A stretch of DNA of 64,000 nucleotides. Source: Chitinivorax sp. PXF-14 (lineage in GTDB: Bacteria; Pseudomonadota; Gammaproteobacteria; Burkholderiales; SCOH01). The notes under the pieces were generated by a model. It worked only from the letters and a program-made list of their open reading frames with translations. It was not told where the DNA came from and did not search any database. Shown piece by piece: positions 43,540 to 53,041 of this stretch. Each line of letters opens with the position of its first letter. Within the stretch, counting starts at the first letter, position 1. The position numbers and the translations under genes were made by a program. The stretch is from positions 23,746 to 87,745 of the forward strand of contig NZ_JBFNXJ010000018.1 in NCBI RefSeq assembly GCF_040812015.1, given 5' to 3'.

Positions 43540-43911
43540 TCAATAATGCCTGGGCACGCCGCCAGCCGGCCCCTCGCGCGGGTTGGCAGGAGACACGACA
43601 TCGCTGTCGAGCAGGTCACGCGTGCCGGCCTGTGCCCCGTTGCGGCGCGGGCTCGCCTGGGTGGCGGCATGGCCGCCTGCGGCAAACTCCTGCACGCGCA
43701 TATCGGTCGACTCGGCGTGGCCGACCGCATCGACATCCTGTGCGCGGCCACGGTCGGCGTCGGGCGGGGTGGAGGAAACCGATGGGGTATTGCCTTGCAC
43801 GCCCGAGCCGGTATTGGCCTCGTCGCGCCGGTACAGTTCGGCGTCCAGCGTGTCGATGGATTTGACATCGCAGGCAGCCGACATGGCTGGTGCATAGAGT
43901 GTGTCACTCAT
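43540..43911 (-). CDS. Small hypothetical protein of biased composition
   Basis: 123 aa, polar and Asp/Ala/Gly-rich, with no signal peptide or hydrophobic segment. It begins MSDTLYAPAMSAACDVKSID. A GGAG ribosome site lies 6-7 nt before ATG 43911, supporting translation. It shows no domain I know and looks disordered after residue 40. It faces away from the methyltransferase gene, so the AT-rich gap 43912-44057 would hold divergent promoters. Moderate doubt that it is a real gene. Confidence 0.42.
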   Translation of the reverse strand: MSDTLYAPAMSAACDVKSIDTLDAELYRRDEANTGSGVQGNTPSVSSTPPDADRGRAQDVDAVGHAESTDMRVQEFAAGGHAATQASPRRNGAQAGTRDLLDSDVVSPANPREGPAGGVPRHY

Positions 43912-44057
43912 ATTCGACTCCATGTAAATGGCTTGTGGCTATTACATATTGAGCATAGCAGCTGCTTGCCCGACTGGCCGGTAGCCGGCGGGCAATCGCT
44001 CGCGTATATTGCCGGCAGGGGCGGTTGCGCCCTGCCAGTATTGAGAAAGCAAGTATC

Positions 44058-44894
44058 ATGCAAGACAAGCACGAAATCCGTCCCGGCCAGTCGATCGAGC
44101 TCCTGAAGGAGCTGCACATCCTCACCCGCGACGGCAAGATGAATCAGGACAGCCGCCGCAAGCTCAAGCAGGTCTACCACCTGTACCAGTTCATCGAGCC
44201 GCTGCTGCAGGAGGTCAGGAAGGATCATCCGGACGTCAGCCTGGTCGACCACGGCGCCGGCAAGTCCTACCTCGGCTTCATCCTCTACGACCTGTTCTTC
44301 AAGGACCTGAAGGACCAGTCGCACATCTACGGCATCGAGACCCGCGACGAACTGGTGCACAAATCGCAGGAACTCGCACACAGGCTGGGCTTTGGCGGCA
44401 TGTCCTTCCTCAACCTGTCGGTGGCCGAATCGACCGAATCCGAGCAGCTGCCCGCCACGGTGGATGTCGTCACCGCGCTGCACGCCTGCAATACCGCGAC
44501 CGACGACGCCATTCACTTCGCGCTCAAGAAACAGGCGCGCTTCATCGTGCTGGTGCCCTGCTGCCAGGCCGAGGTCGCCTCGGTGCTGCGCAAGAACAAG
44601 GGCCGCTCGCTCGCGCAAAGCGCGCTGACCGAGATCTGGCGCCACCCGATCCACACGCGCGAATTCGGCAGCCAGATCACCAATGTGCTGCGCTGCCTGC
44701 AACTCGAAGCGCATGGCTACCAGGTAACCGTGACCGAGCTCGTCGGCTGGGAACACTCGATGAAGAACGAGCTGATCGTCGCCAGCTACAAGAACCTGCC
44801 GCGCCGCCGCCCGGCCGAGCGCCTCAACGAGGTGCTGGCGACGCTAGGCCTGGAAGAGATGCGCGAGCGCTTCTTTACCGGCACGGCGGTCTAG
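44058..44894 (+). CDS. Class I SAM-dependent methyltransferase (Methyltransf_32-like)
   Basis: 278 aa. The SAM-binding motif I variant is VSLVDHGAGKSYLGFILYDL, and motif IV appears as VVTALHACNTATDDAIHFAL, followed by FIVLVPCCQAEVASVL. The LHACNTATD plus PCCQ combination matches the Methyltransf_32/GSTCD-METTL25-like group, whose substrates are largely unknown (RNA has been suggested for relatives). Start MQDKHEIRPG at 44058. Stands alone and converges on DUF1415, with 24 bp between stops. Confidence 0.83.
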   Translation: MQDKHEIRPGQSIELLKELHILTRDGKMNQDSRRKLKQVYHLYQFIEPLLQEVRKDHPDVSLVDHGAGKSYLGFILYDLFFKDLKDQSHIYGIETRDELVHKSQELAHRLGFGGMSFLNLSVAESTESEQLPATVDVVTALHACNTATDDAIHFALKKQARFIVLVPCCQAEVASVLRKNKGRSLAQSALTEIWRHPIHTREFGSQITNVLRCLQLEAHGYQVTVTELVGWEHSMKNELIVASYKNLPRRRPAERLNEVLATLGLEEMRERFFTGTAV

Positions 44895-44918
44895 CGCCAG
44901 GCGCCGGCGCCACGCCCG

Positions 44919-45476
44919 TCATTCCGGCTTGTTCGGTGCGGCAAGGCCGAGTGCGATCCAGCCCGCCAGGCCGAGCTTGTTGAGCGTCTCGATATTGCGC
45001 TCGAAAATCTCGGCCGCGTCGGGGAATGCCTCGACCGCGCGCTCGATGCTCGCTTCGCGCAGCAGGTGCAGCGTGGGATAGGGCGAACGGTTGGTGAAGT
45101 TGCTGATGTCGTCGGGCTCGGTGCCGGCGAACTGGAAATGCGGGTGGAAACTCGCGATCTGCAGCACGCCATCGAGGTCGTTATCGACGACAGCCTGATC
45201 GGCCAGCTCGAGAAAATCGTTGAACAGCTCGAAATCCGGCCATAGCGTCGGGTGGATCAGCAGGGTCGTGTCGACCTGCTCCGGGTCGGCCTCGGCCAGG
45301 AACTGCAACTCGCGGTCGAGCTCTTCGAGGAACGCATCCATGTGGCGCGCCTCGCTCACCACGATGCGTACCTGATTCTTCACATACACAGACTTGGCGA
45401 ACGGGCACAGATTGAGCCCGATCACCGCCTTTTCGAGCCACAGGCGGGTAGCGGCAATGATGTCTTCGTGGTTCAT
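44919..45476 (-). CDS. DUF1415 family protein
   Basis: 185 aa soluble protein. Family signatures are AVIGLNLCPFAKSVYVKNQV near the N-terminus (NLCPFA motif), LLIHPTLWPDFELFNDFLEL and LQIASFHPHFQFAGTEPDDI, then SPYPTLHLLREASIERAV. DUF1415 is widespread in proteobacteria with no known activity; the invariant Cys-Pro-Phe suggests a functional site. ATG 45476 reads MNHEDIIAAT; an upstream ATG at 45491 adds five residues. Divergent from the SPFH gene with a 175-bp promoter region. Confidence 0.87.
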   Translation of the reverse strand: MNHEDIIAATRLWLEKAVIGLNLCPFAKSVYVKNQVRIVVSEARHMDAFLEELDRELQFLAEADPEQVDTTLLIHPTLWPDFELFNDFLELADQAVVDNDLDGVLQIASFHPHFQFAGTEPDDISNFTNRSPYPTLHLLREASIERAVEAFPDAAEIFERNIETLNKLGLAGWIALGLAAPNKPE

Positions 45477-45651
45477 GCTGGGCCTTAACATGCAGAGCGG
45501 AATCCCGCAATTATACCCTGTCCGCCACGACTGGCCCCCGCCCGCTGCCGGCCCGGCCCCAGACTGCCATGCAACTGGCGCTCCGCAACGGTATTAGCCT
45601 CTGCTACGCTAATACGCATTGCGCCGACAGGCGCGCCATCACGGAGAAAAC

Positions 45652-46470
45652 ATGGAAATTACAGGCAATGTAACGGGTGCGGGGCGCGGGCTGCTGATCC
45701 TGATCGGCGCGCTGGTCGTGCTGTGGATGATCTCGCCTTTCGCCGTGATCCCCGCCGGGCATCGCGGCGTCGTCACCACCTTCGGCAAGGTGGACACGGT
45801 GCCGCTCGACGAAGGCCTGCACCTGATCGTGCCGATCGTCAACAGCGTGACGAAGATCGACGTGCGCGTGATGAAGTCGGAGACCGAGGGCGACGCCGCC
45901 TCGCGCGACCTGCAGCAGGTCACCACCAAGATCGCGCTGAACTACCACCTGCAGCCCAGCAAGGTGGCGCTGACCTTCCAGGGCGTGGGTCTCGACGTGG
46001 AGGCCAAGATCATCGACCCGGCCGTCGAGGAGGCGTTCAAGGCCGTCACCGCACAGTACACGGCCGAGGAACTGATCACCAAGCGCGAGGACGTGCGCAA
46101 CCGCATCCGCAGCCTGCTGGCGCAACGCCTCGGGCGGCACGGCATCGAGATCGACGAATTCTCGGTGACCAATTTCCGTTTCTCGCACGCCTTCGCCCAG
46201 GCCATCGAGGCCAAGACCACGGCCGATCAGCTCAAGCTCAAGGCCAACAACGACCTCGAACGCATCAAGATCGAGGCAGAGCAGAAAGTCACCCAGGCAC
46301 GCGCCGAAGCGGAAGCGCTCAAGCTGCAGAAGCAGGAAGTGACCGCCGAGCTGATCCGCCTGCGCGAGATCGAGAACCAGAAGCTGGCGATCGACAAATG
46401 GGACGGCAAGCTGCCGCAGACGGTGGCGAGCGGCGCCGTGCCGTTCATCGGGGTGAATGCGGCCAGGTAG
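45652..46470 (+). CDS. Prohibitin/SPFH domain membrane protein
   Basis: 272 aa. One N-terminal membrane anchor (LLILIGALVVLWMISPFAVI, about 12-31) is followed by an SPFH/Band-7 domain (GHRGVVTTFGKVDTVPLDEG, IDVRVMKSETEGDAASRDLQ). A long C-terminal coiled coil (about 185-250) is rich in Glu/Ala/Lys. The pattern is prohibitin-like rather than HflK/C. Such proteins form large ring assemblies in the membrane and modulate proteases or membrane domains. GGAG precedes ATG 45652. Monocistronic; converges on apt. Confidence 0.88.
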   Translation: MEITGNVTGAGRGLLILIGALVVLWMISPFAVIPAGHRGVVTTFGKVDTVPLDEGLHLIVPIVNSVTKIDVRVMKSETEGDAASRDLQQVTTKIALNYHLQPSKVALTFQGVGLDVEAKIIDPAVEEAFKAVTAQYTAEELITKREDVRNRIRSLLAQRLGRHGIEIDEFSVTNFRFSHAFAQAIEAKTTADQLKLKANNDLERIKIEAEQKVTQARAEAEALKLQKQEVTAELIRLREIENQKLAIDKWDGKLPQTVASGAVPFIGVNAAR

Positions 46471-46511
46471 GCCACCAGCCGGCATCTACCCCCGATTGCC
46501 AGTCAAACCGC

Positions 46512-47051
46512 TCAATGCCCCGCGAAGTCGCACACGGTATAGAGCGGTATCCCCTGCGCCTTGACCAGCTTCGAGCCGCCGAGCTCGGGCAGGTCGACGA
46601 TGGCGGCAGCCTCGACCACACTGGCGCCGAGCTTGGTCAGCAGCCTGGCGGCGGCGATCATGGTGCCGCCGGTGGCCACCAGGTCGTCGATCAGCAGCAC
46701 GCGGTCGCCGGGCCTGCAGGCATCGGTATGGATTTCGACTGTGGCGCTGCCATATTCGAGCTCGTATTCCTCGCTGACGGTCAGGTAGGGTAGCTTGCCC
46801 TTCTTGCGGATCGGCACGAACCCGAGATTGAGCTCATAGGCGATGACCGCGCCGAGAATGAAGCCGCGTGCGTCGACACCGGCCACCAGGTCGAGGTCGT
46901 AATCCATGTAGCGGTGCACGAAGATGTCGACCAGCACGCGGAAGGTCTTCGGGTCCTGCAGCAGCGGCGTGATGTCGCGGAACTGCACGCCGGGCTGCGG
47001 CCAGTCGGGCACGGTGCGGATGCGGTCATGGATGTAGCTGGAATCGGGCAT
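46512..47051 (-). CDS. apt: Adenine phosphoribosyltransferase
   Basis: 179 aa type I phosphoribosyltransferase converting adenine and PRPP to AMP. The PRPP loop is [20 protein letters not shown]. The N-terminal substrate region [20 protein letters not shown] and the flexible loop [20 protein letters not shown] are typical. Length and motifs are canonical. Starts at ATG 47051 and lies downstream of the small Cys-rich gene on the same strand (146 bp gap). Confidence 0.95.
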   Translation of the reverse strand: MPDSSYIHDRIRTVPDWPQPGVQFRDITPLLQDPKTFRVLVDIFVHRYMDYDLDLVAGVDARGFILGAVIAYELNLGFVPIRKKGKLPYLTVSEEYELEYGSATVEIHTDACRPGDRVLLIDDLVATGGTMIAAARLLTKLGASVVEAAAIVDLPELGGSKLVKAQGIPLYTVCDFAGH

Positions 47052-47197
47052 GGCAGTCTTTCTCTTGTTTTATCGGGCAGCGGGGCAATACCGGCGCGGC
47101 TTGCGGGCGGCCGGCAAGCCGCGAGGGAGCGGGCTCACACAGGGGCCGCGCCTGCCCGGGAAGATTGAATTGTAGGCGGCAATGCCTGCGTCGCGCA

Positions 47198-47458
47198 CTA
47201 CTTCGCCACCGTGGGCGCGGGTGGAAGGCCCGCGGTATGTTTGTCCGGGGCACGATGGCCCGGGACGCGATCGCCCGCAGCACAGCGCGGACACAGGCAG
47301 GCCTCGCCGCGCTGCGCGTCGGGGACAAGCGCCAGGGCCAGCGGGTCGATGAGCGCATCGGTACACCAGCAGGGCGTGTCGAAGCTGCCGCTGCGGGCAG
47401 GCGCGCACTGGTTGGGGCCGTAGCACAGCGGGCAGGTCGAATTGGGTTTGGGGGTCAT
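47198..47458 (-). CDS. Cysteine-rich CWC family protein
   Basis: 86 aa small cytoplasmic protein with seven or so Cys, arranged as CPLCYGPNQCAP, PCWCTD and CLCPRCA. The CPLCG-x-N-x-C ... CWC order matches the cysteine-rich CWC family, probably a small zinc-binding protein of unknown role. Start at ATG 47458 reads MTPKPNSTCPL; an ATG four residues upstream is possible. Divergent from the ion channel gene, with 77 bp between starts. Confidence 0.8.
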   Translation of the reverse strand: MTPKPNSTCPLCYGPNQCAPARSGSFDTPCWCTDALIDPLALALVPDAQRGEACLCPRCAAGDRVPGHRAPDKHTAGLPPAPTVAK

Positions 47459-47535
47459 GGCGTCATTCACAAACGGTGGCGCGGGGCGTGGACTGGTTAC
47501 AATGCAGATCGTATCGCCTGACGCGGAATGATGAT

Positions 47536-48420
47536 ATGCCCAAGCCCACCCCCCTGGCCAATGGTCCTCTCCCCCAACCCCACGCAGGCTGGCGCCGCCG
47601 GCTGTACATCATCATCTTCGAAGCCGACACGCGCGCGGGCCGGCTGTTCGACCTGTTGCTGATCGGCGCCATCATGCTGAGCGTGATCGTGGTGATCGCC
47701 GACAGCGTCGCCGCGCTGCACACGCGCCACGGCGAGCAGTTTCAGCAACTGGAGTGGCTGTTCACGCTGCTGTTTTCGCTCGAATACCTGGCCCGGCTCG
47801 TCTGTGCCCCGCACCCCTGGCGCTATGCGACGAGCTTCTTCGGCATGGTGGACCTGCTGTCGGTGCTGCCCACCTACCTGGCCCTGCTCGTCCCCGAGAG
47901 CCATGTGCTGATCGATGTGCGCGTGTTGCGGCTGTTGCGCGTGTTCAGAATTCTCAAACTGACGGCCTACGTGGCCGAATACCAGTCGATGGGCTACGCG
48001 CTCAAGGCCAGCGCGCGCAAGATCATGGTGTTCCTGTCCGCGGTGCTGATGATCGTGGTGGTGATGGGCACCGTGCTGTACGTGGTCGAAGGGCCGGAGA
48101 ACGGCTTCATCAACATCCCGACCAGCATCTACTGGGCCATCACCACGATGACCACCGTCGGTTTTGGCGACATCACACCCAAGACCGATCTTGGCCGGCT
48201 GATCTCGTCGATGATGCTGCTGCTGGGCTGGGGCACGCTGGCGGTGCCCACCGGCATCGTCACCGTCGAAATGGCGGCGCAACGGCTGCAGGAGCCCACC
48301 ACCACCCGCACCTGCCCCGGCTGCCTGAGCGAAGGCCATGCCCCGCTTGCACACTATTGCATGCATTGCGGCGAGCGCCTGCCCAGCTATCACGCCGATA
48401 CGATCGGTCTGCGCCGCTGA
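47536..48420 (+). CDS. Voltage-gated-like potassium channel with C-terminal zinc ribbon
   Basis: 294 aa six-helix ion channel. S1 lies at about 36-58. The S4 voltage-sensor pattern RVLRLLRVFRILKL is at 129-142, and the pore loop has selectivity filter TTVGFGD (206-212), diagnostic for K+. The C-terminal tail ends in a putative zinc ribbon, C260-x2-C263 ... C275-x2-C278. Closely resembles prokaryotic Kv-type (KvAP-like) channels; the ribbon suggests metal or redox sensing but this is inference. ATG 47536 chosen over an upstream in-frame start at 47476. Confidence 0.88.
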   Translation: MPKPTPLANGPLPQPHAGWRRRLYIIIFEADTRAGRLFDLLLIGAIMLSVIVVIADSVAALHTRHGEQFQQLEWLFTLLFSLEYLARLVCAPHPWRYATSFFGMVDLLSVLPTYLALLVPESHVLIDVRVLRLLRVFRILKLTAYVAEYQSMGYALKASARKIMVFLSAVLMIVVVMGTVLYVVEGPENGFINIPTSIYWAITTMTTVGFGDITPKTDLGRLISSMMLLLGWGTLAVPTGIVTVEMAAQRLQEPTTTRTCPGCLSEGHAPLAHYCMHCGERLPSYHADTIGLRR

Positions 48421-48437
48421 CCTCGCGCCAGCAACGT

Positions 48438-48472
48438 CCAGATAAACAAACAGCGGCCCACATGGGCCGCTG
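48438..48472 (-). terminator. Intrinsic terminator after the PEP-CTERM gene
   Basis: A 9-bp GC-rich stem (CAGCGGCCC / GGGCCGCTG, 48451-48471) followed on the minus strand by TTTGTTTATC. Located between the convergent channel and PEP-CTERM genes; it would end minus-strand transcription and may slow plus-strand transcription. Confidence 0.7.
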
Positions 48473-48495
48473 CCGGTGTCGAACGGGGAGGCCGC

Positions 48496-49107
48496 TCAGG
48501 CCTGGCGTTTTGCCTTGCGGCTCAGCGCAACGGCCGCGAGGCCAAGGCCCAGCAGGGCAAGCGAGCCCGGCTCGGGGATGCGTGCGGCCACCGGATCGGG
48601 CACCACGACATAGGCCGGTACGGCACCGCCGAAGTTGACGAACGGGCTCGGCGCGAAGTACAGGCCACCCAGCGTGTTCGTTGCGACAGTCGAACTGGTC
48701 AGCGTGAAGACCCAGCTCAATTCGTCAAAATGGATGGCGGTCGGCACATTCATGAAGTTGCCGATGTGTGCGAACGAGCTGCCCTGCCCGGTGTAGCTGC
48801 CCGAGCCGACGGTCGCGCCGTTGAGCGAGAAGGTCCAGCTCAGGTTGCCGATGCGTGTGCCCTGATCTTGCATCGCGATCGGTGCCCACAGCATCGTGGT
48901 AGCCGGAGATGCCCAGTAGTCGTTGCCCAGCGTGCGCATCTTGAGGCCGACCGTTTGACCTGCCGACAGCTGGTTGCCCGCGGCGGACTGATTGGTGGTC
49001 AGCTGGCTGCCGTTGTAGGTGTAGTCATATTGATAAGTCGGCGCGGCAACGCTGTAACCAGCCAGCAGGGCCGAGCACAGGGCGAGAGCGGAGATTGCGG
49101 TCTTCAT
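48496..49107 (-). CDS. PEP-CTERM sorting domain protein
   Basis: 203 aa exported protein. N-terminal signal MKTAISALALCSALLAGYSV. The mature part is rich in Thr, Asn and Ser, as expected for a beta-sandwich (TYNGSQLTTNQSAAGNQLSA). The C-terminal sorting signal reads IPEPGSLALLGLGLAAVALS and ends RKAKRQA: a PEP motif, a single helix and a basic tail. Exosortase (EpsH/XrtA) recognises this and releases or anchors the protein in the extracellular matrix. No exosortase gene is in the window. GGAAAC ribosome site precedes ATG 49107. Confidence 0.88.
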   Translation of the reverse strand: MKTAISALALCSALLAGYSVAAPTYQYDYTYNGSQLTTNQSAAGNQLSAGQTVGLKMRTLGNDYWASPATTMLWAPIAMQDQGTRIGNLSWTFSLNGATVGSGSYTGQGSSFAHIGNFMNVPTAIHFDELSWVFTLTSSTVATNTLGGLYFAPSPFVNFGGAVPAYVVVPDPVAARIPEPGSLALLGLGLAAVALSRKAKRQA

Positions 49108-49550
49108 CGGGTTTCCTTGTGGTCCATCCTGGCAGCACCAGGCATTCGGATATGCGTCAAAACAAATTATCAAATCAAAGCAAGCAATATCCGTACCACA
49201 AAAAATATATCAAATCATTTCATACGCTTATGAAAATCACGATTCATGCAGAGCGCATGACTGTAAAGAATATCGACAAACAGATATTCGAATCACCAAC
49301 AACAAGGTAAAGCCAGTCTGGTAGCCGACCCCAGCCTTACCGGCCGGTGTCGGTGTGATACCGTTGGCAGATAGCCGACCCGCTATCTCACATTGCAGCC
49401 TGGGCCTGACTGCATTCATGCCAACAGCGTGAAGACCCTACTGGCACCGGCTACCGCGCCTCGCAACACCGGGCTGGGTGCCGTTTTGGCCCCGTTCATG
49501 AATTCGAGGTCGATTAGCCTGATTCCACGCGGATATCGCGGGCCCGAGGC
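49108..49550. other. 443-bp intergenic region
   Basis: 49130-49310 is strikingly AT-rich compared with its surroundings and would carry the minus-strand promoter of the PEP-CTERM gene. 49310-49550 returns to high GC; a 9-bp direct repeat TAGCCGACC occurs at 49322 and 49372. No convincing gene on either strand. Confidence 0.6.
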
Positions 49551-50339
49551 TCACGGCGAGCCGAAGCGTTCGAGCATTTCCGGCACCGGGTTGCCCGGCA
49601 GCCAGTGCCGATAGATGCGTTCAAACGTGCCGTCCTGCTTGAGTTCGTGCAGCGCGTGCTGCCAGCTGTCGATAAGCTTGGGGTCGGTGCCGCGCGAGAA
49701 GGTCAGGTACAACCAGTTCTCCTGGATGGTGAAGACCTTCTCGATCGTCGCCGGGTCCAGTCCTGCACTATCCATGATGCTGTGGGCAGTCAGGTTGGCA
49801 TTGCACCAGACGCTGATGCGCCCCGCCGCCAGCTTGCGCGCCGCGACGGCCGGCGTGGCGGCGGTATCCAGGTTGGTGAAGCCCTTGGAGAGCAAGAGCT
49901 GCTCTTCGACCGCCTTGTGATACACGCCGATGCTCGGCAGCTCGCGCGCATCGTCGAGATTGCGGATGCGGATGTTGGCGCCGCGCAGCGCGTAGAAGTC
50001 GGTGGTGCCGACGGCCACCGGCCCGAGAAAGGTGAACAGCCCCTCGCGCTCCGGCGTGCGCGTAACGGTGAACAGCAGCACATTGGGGTTGTTGGTGGCC
50101 ATGGCCCAGGCCCGCGCCCATGGCACCACGCGTATCGGATCGGCCTGCCCAAGCCTGGCCTGGATCGCCTGCACCACTTCGACCGCCAGCCCAGCCGGCT
50201 TGCCATTCTCGGAAAACGTGATGGGCGGCCACTCTTCCGTGTATATCTGCAGCGGCGTGGCGGCCCTGGCCGGGCCGAGCAGCGCCAGGCTGAAGCCAAG
50301 CAGGCAGGCCAGATGCTTGAAAAGGAAAGAAGTCTTCAT
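49551..50339 (-). CDS. Transporter substrate-binding domain protein (SBP_bac_3 type)
   Basis: 262 aa periplasmic protein with a signal peptide (LFKHLACLLGFSLALLGPAR). The mature domain begins TPLQIYTEEWPPITFSENGK and continues GLAVEVVQAIQARLGQ, VVPWARAWAMATNNPNVLLF and LPSIGVYHKAVEEQLLL. This pattern is that of family 3 solute-binding proteins of the polar amino acid or orphan sensory type, common beside chemoreceptors and diguanylate cyclases. No permease gene adjacent. ATG 50339 begins MKTSFLF. Divergent from the Cache protein/MCP pair. Confidence 0.85.
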   Translation of the reverse strand: MKTSFLFKHLACLLGFSLALLGPARAATPLQIYTEEWPPITFSENGKPAGLAVEVVQAIQARLGQADPIRVVPWARAWAMATNNPNVLLFTVTRTPEREGLFTFLGPVAVGTTDFYALRGANIRIRNLDDARELPSIGVYHKAVEEQLLLSKGFTNLDTAATPAVAARKLAAGRISVWCNANLTAHSIMDSAGLDPATIEKVFTIQENWLYLTFSRGTDPKLIDSWQHALHELKQDGTFERIYRHWLPGNPVPEMLERFGSP

Positions 50340-50550
50340 GATGGTCGCCCAGTTCAGCTGCACCGGGCCCGCCGGATATTCGGATAAGGATATGATAGCT
50401 GGATATTTGGCGGGTGTAAGCGTTGCCGGCCGGGTGCCCCGCCCGCCATGCAGTCCGGCGTGAAAGTGCTATACCTACTACTGGCAAGCCCCCCCCAGGA
50501 CCACCCCCACCTCGGCAGCAACATGCCCGCACCGCCACAAGGACACCGAA

Positions 50551-51006
50551 ATGAAACATCTCTTTGCCCCGCTTGCGATCACCCTCGCCATGCTGTCTCA
50601 CATGGCTTCTGCGGAAGAGGCCCGCGCCACCAAGCCGGAGGCGGAAGCCATGGTCAAGAAGGCGGTGGCCTACATGAAACAGCATGGCAAGCCCGCCGCG
50701 CTCAAGGAGTTCACCGCGCCGAGCAAGAGCTTTGTGGACCGCGATCTGTATGTCGTCGCCTACGATCTGAACGGCAAATGCCTGGCGCACGGCCAGAACG
50801 ACAAACAGGCCGGAAAAGACCTGATCATGCTGAAAGACCCGGACGGCAAGGAATTCATCAAGGAGCGCGTCGAGCTTGCCAAGAGCCGCGGCAAATTCTG
50901 GCAGGACTACAAGTTCACCGACCCGCTGACGAAGAAGGTGATGCCCAAGGAGGCCTATTGCGAGAAAGCGGACGACGTCATCCTGTGCAGCGGCGTGTAC
51001 AAATAA
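50551..51006 (+). CDS. Secreted single-Cache (sCache_2-like) sensory protein
   Basis: 151 aa with signal peptide MKHLFAPLAITLAMLSHMASA. The remainder is one small Cache domain: EAMVKKAVAYMKQHGKPAAL helix, then DRDLYVVAYDLNGKCLAHGQ and KDLIMLKDPDGKEFIKERVE. The latter is the usual Cache strand with a D-x-x-G ligand region. Two Cys near the end (YCEKADDVILCSG) may form a disulfide. It lies 54 bp before an MCP gene on the same strand and could be its soluble ligand-binding partner. AAGGA precedes ATG 50551. Confidence 0.82.
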   Translation: MKHLFAPLAITLAMLSHMASAEEARATKPEAEAMVKKAVAYMKQHGKPAALKEFTAPSKSFVDRDLYVVAYDLNGKCLAHGQNDKQAGKDLIMLKDPDGKEFIKERVELAKSRGKFWQDYKFTDPLTKKVMPKEAYCEKADDVILCSGVYK

Positions 51007-51060
51007 CGCGCAGCGCATCGTTTGCCTTCCGTCCCTTCTCCAACGCACAACGCGCCACAC

Positions 51061-52692
51061 ATGACTCGACTTTCGGTACGTCTCAAGGTCATCCTGCCGT
51101 CGCTGCTGATGGCGGTGTTCCTCGTCATCGTCAGCGCGCTCGGGCTGATCGGCATCCGCACGCAGAATCAACATCTGTCGGACCTGCTGCAGCACCAGTT
51201 TGCCGAGTATGAGCAAGTGGCGGGCGTCACGCTCGATCTCGATCAGGTGCGCACGAGCTTCTACCAGTTGCTGGCCATGGTGCAGAACAATGCCGATGCC
51301 GCCAAGGTGGAAAGCCATGCCAAGGCACAACTGGCGCGGCTCGACGAGCTGGCCCAGCGCCTTGACGCATTCCAGCGCCTGCCCTCGGTGCCGGCCGCCC
51401 AGCGTGCATTGGCGGCAGAGGCGTTGGCCGGCATCCTGGCTTACAAGAAGGAAGCCGTGCAGGGCGTCGACATGATCGGCGTCGATCCGAACATGACGTC
51501 GATGCTGATCCAGTCAGCCGACGGCAAGTTCGGCAAGATCATCGAGGCTGCCAGCAAGCTGCTGGCGACGGAAAAGGCCCGCATGCACGCAGCACGCGAT
51601 GAAAGCGTCGCGGCGTCACAACGCACCGCGGCCACCTTCACCATCATCGCGGCGATGTCGTTGCTGCTGGCCGGCTCTCTCGCCTGGTTGATCAGCCGTC
51701 GGCTCACCCGCTCGGTCACCGGCCTGGCGGCCGCGATCAAGCGCATGGCGGGAGGCGACCTGACTCAACCGATGAGTGTCGACTCCGCCGACGAGATCGG
51801 CGAAGCCCAGCAGGCCTATAACCACCTGCGCGAGACCCTGGCCGGCCTGATCGGGCAGATTCAGGATCGCGTGCGCGTCACCAGCCAGGCCGCCAACGAA
51901 ATCGTCGAGGAAAGCCAGCAGGGCGTGCAGGCGGCCGACATCCAGGCCAGCGCCACGAACGCGACCGCCACGGCGATCGGCCAGTTCACCCACAGTCTGG
52001 GCCATGTCTCGGAGATCAGCCAGCTTGCCCAGCACGCCTTCTCGGACACCTATCAGCGGACTGTCGATGCGCTGTCGTATGTCACCGACTCGACGCAGCA
52101 CACCCGCCAGACCATGCTCTCGATCCAGGAGGTGGAGCAGACCGTGCACAAGCTGAAGGTGCATTCATCCGAAATCACGCAGATCGTGCGGGTAATCCGC
52201 GAAATCGCCGACCAAACCAATCTGCTTGCGCTCAATGCTGCCATCGAAGCCGCCCGGGCCGGCGAGCAGGGCCGGGGTTTTGCCGTGGTGGCCGACGAGG
52301 TGCGCAAGCTCGCGGAACGGACCTCGGCCGCCACCGTCGACATTGGCCGGCTGATTGATACCGTCGTGCGCGAAACCGATGAATCCCATGCCGCCATGGG
52401 CAACAGCCAAAGCGCCATCGAAAGCTGCGTCGGCAGCAGCGAGAGCATCTCGTCGCTGATGCACAAGGTCCAGCGCGAAGCCGAAGACACCCTGTCACGC
52501 ATCAACGAGATGGCCCGGACCTTGCAGGAACAGGATGCCACCCTGCAGACGATTGCCCATCACGTGGAAAAGATCGCGGCACAAACCGAGGCCTCGCGCG
52601 CGCGCGTCAGCACCATCGCCGACCACGCGCAGGCGCTCGATGCCAGCATGGCCCCGCTGGCCGGGGCAGCAGCCTTCTTCCATACCCACTGA
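51061..52692 (+). CDS. Methyl-accepting chemotaxis protein
   Basis: 543 aa chemoreceptor. TM1 is in residues about 8-30 and TM2 in about 195-217. Between them lies a ~160 aa helical periplasmic domain of four-helix-bundle type. A HAMP domain follows ([20 protein letters not shown]), then a signalling domain with the tip [20 protein letters not shown] and [17 protein letters not shown]. No C-terminal CheR-binding pentapeptide (ends AFFHTH). ATG 51061 is preferred over 51022. Probably co-transcribed with the Cache protein gene; signal unknown. Confidence 0.93.
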   Translation: MTRLSVRLKVILPSLLMAVFLVIVSALGLIGIRTQNQHLSDLLQHQFAEYEQVAGVTLDLDQVRTSFYQLLAMVQNNADAAKVESHAKAQLARLDELAQRLDAFQRLPSVPAAQRALAAEALAGILAYKKEAVQGVDMIGVDPNMTSMLIQSADGKFGKIIEAASKLLATEKARMHAARDESVAASQRTAATFTIIAAMSLLLAGSLAWLISRRLTRSVTGLAAAIKRMAGGDLTQPMSVDSADEIGEAQQAYNHLRETLAGLIGQIQDRVRVTSQAANEIVEESQQGVQAADIQASATNATATAIGQFTHSLGHVSEISQLAQHAFSDTYQRTVDALSYVTDSTQHTRQTMLSIQEVEQTVHKLKVHSSEITQIVRVIREIADQTNLLALNAAIEAARAGEQGRGFAVVADEVRKLAERTSAATVDIGRLIDTVVRETDESHAAMGNSQSAIESCVGSSESISSLMHKVQREAEDTLSRINEMARTLQEQDATLQTIAHHVEKIAAQTEASRARVSTIADHAQALDASMAPLAGAAAFFHTH

Positions 52693-53041
52693 AGCGGGAC
52701 CAGCGGCGACGGGTGGCGCACGTCGTCGTTGGTGGGACGGAAAAGTACCTCAGACCAGATCAAGCATGCCGCCATGGGCTGCCGTCGCCCCATGCGCCTC
52801 ACGACAACGCCTACTTCCTCGGGCACACCGGGCATCTGCCAGCGGTAGTTCGGCCCCGGCCTCGACCTACTCCGGTTCGGCGTCAGGCACGTCCAGCACC
52901 AACTCGCCCCCGTTGCTGATCGATGGCGGGCGCTACGCTCAAGTGCGAGCTGCGCCACAAGGCCGTGGCTAACCCAGCTATTGATCAGGGCAAAATACGG
53001 AGCGATGGACAGGCGTTGCCCCTTGCCTCATCGCGCCCGGC
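52693..53041. other. 349-bp intergenic region without a convincing gene
   Basis: Lies between convergent genes (MCP and the SDR). Short open frames on both strands have no ribosome sites and no recognisable similarity. No terminator-like T-run was seen. Confidence 0.55.
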
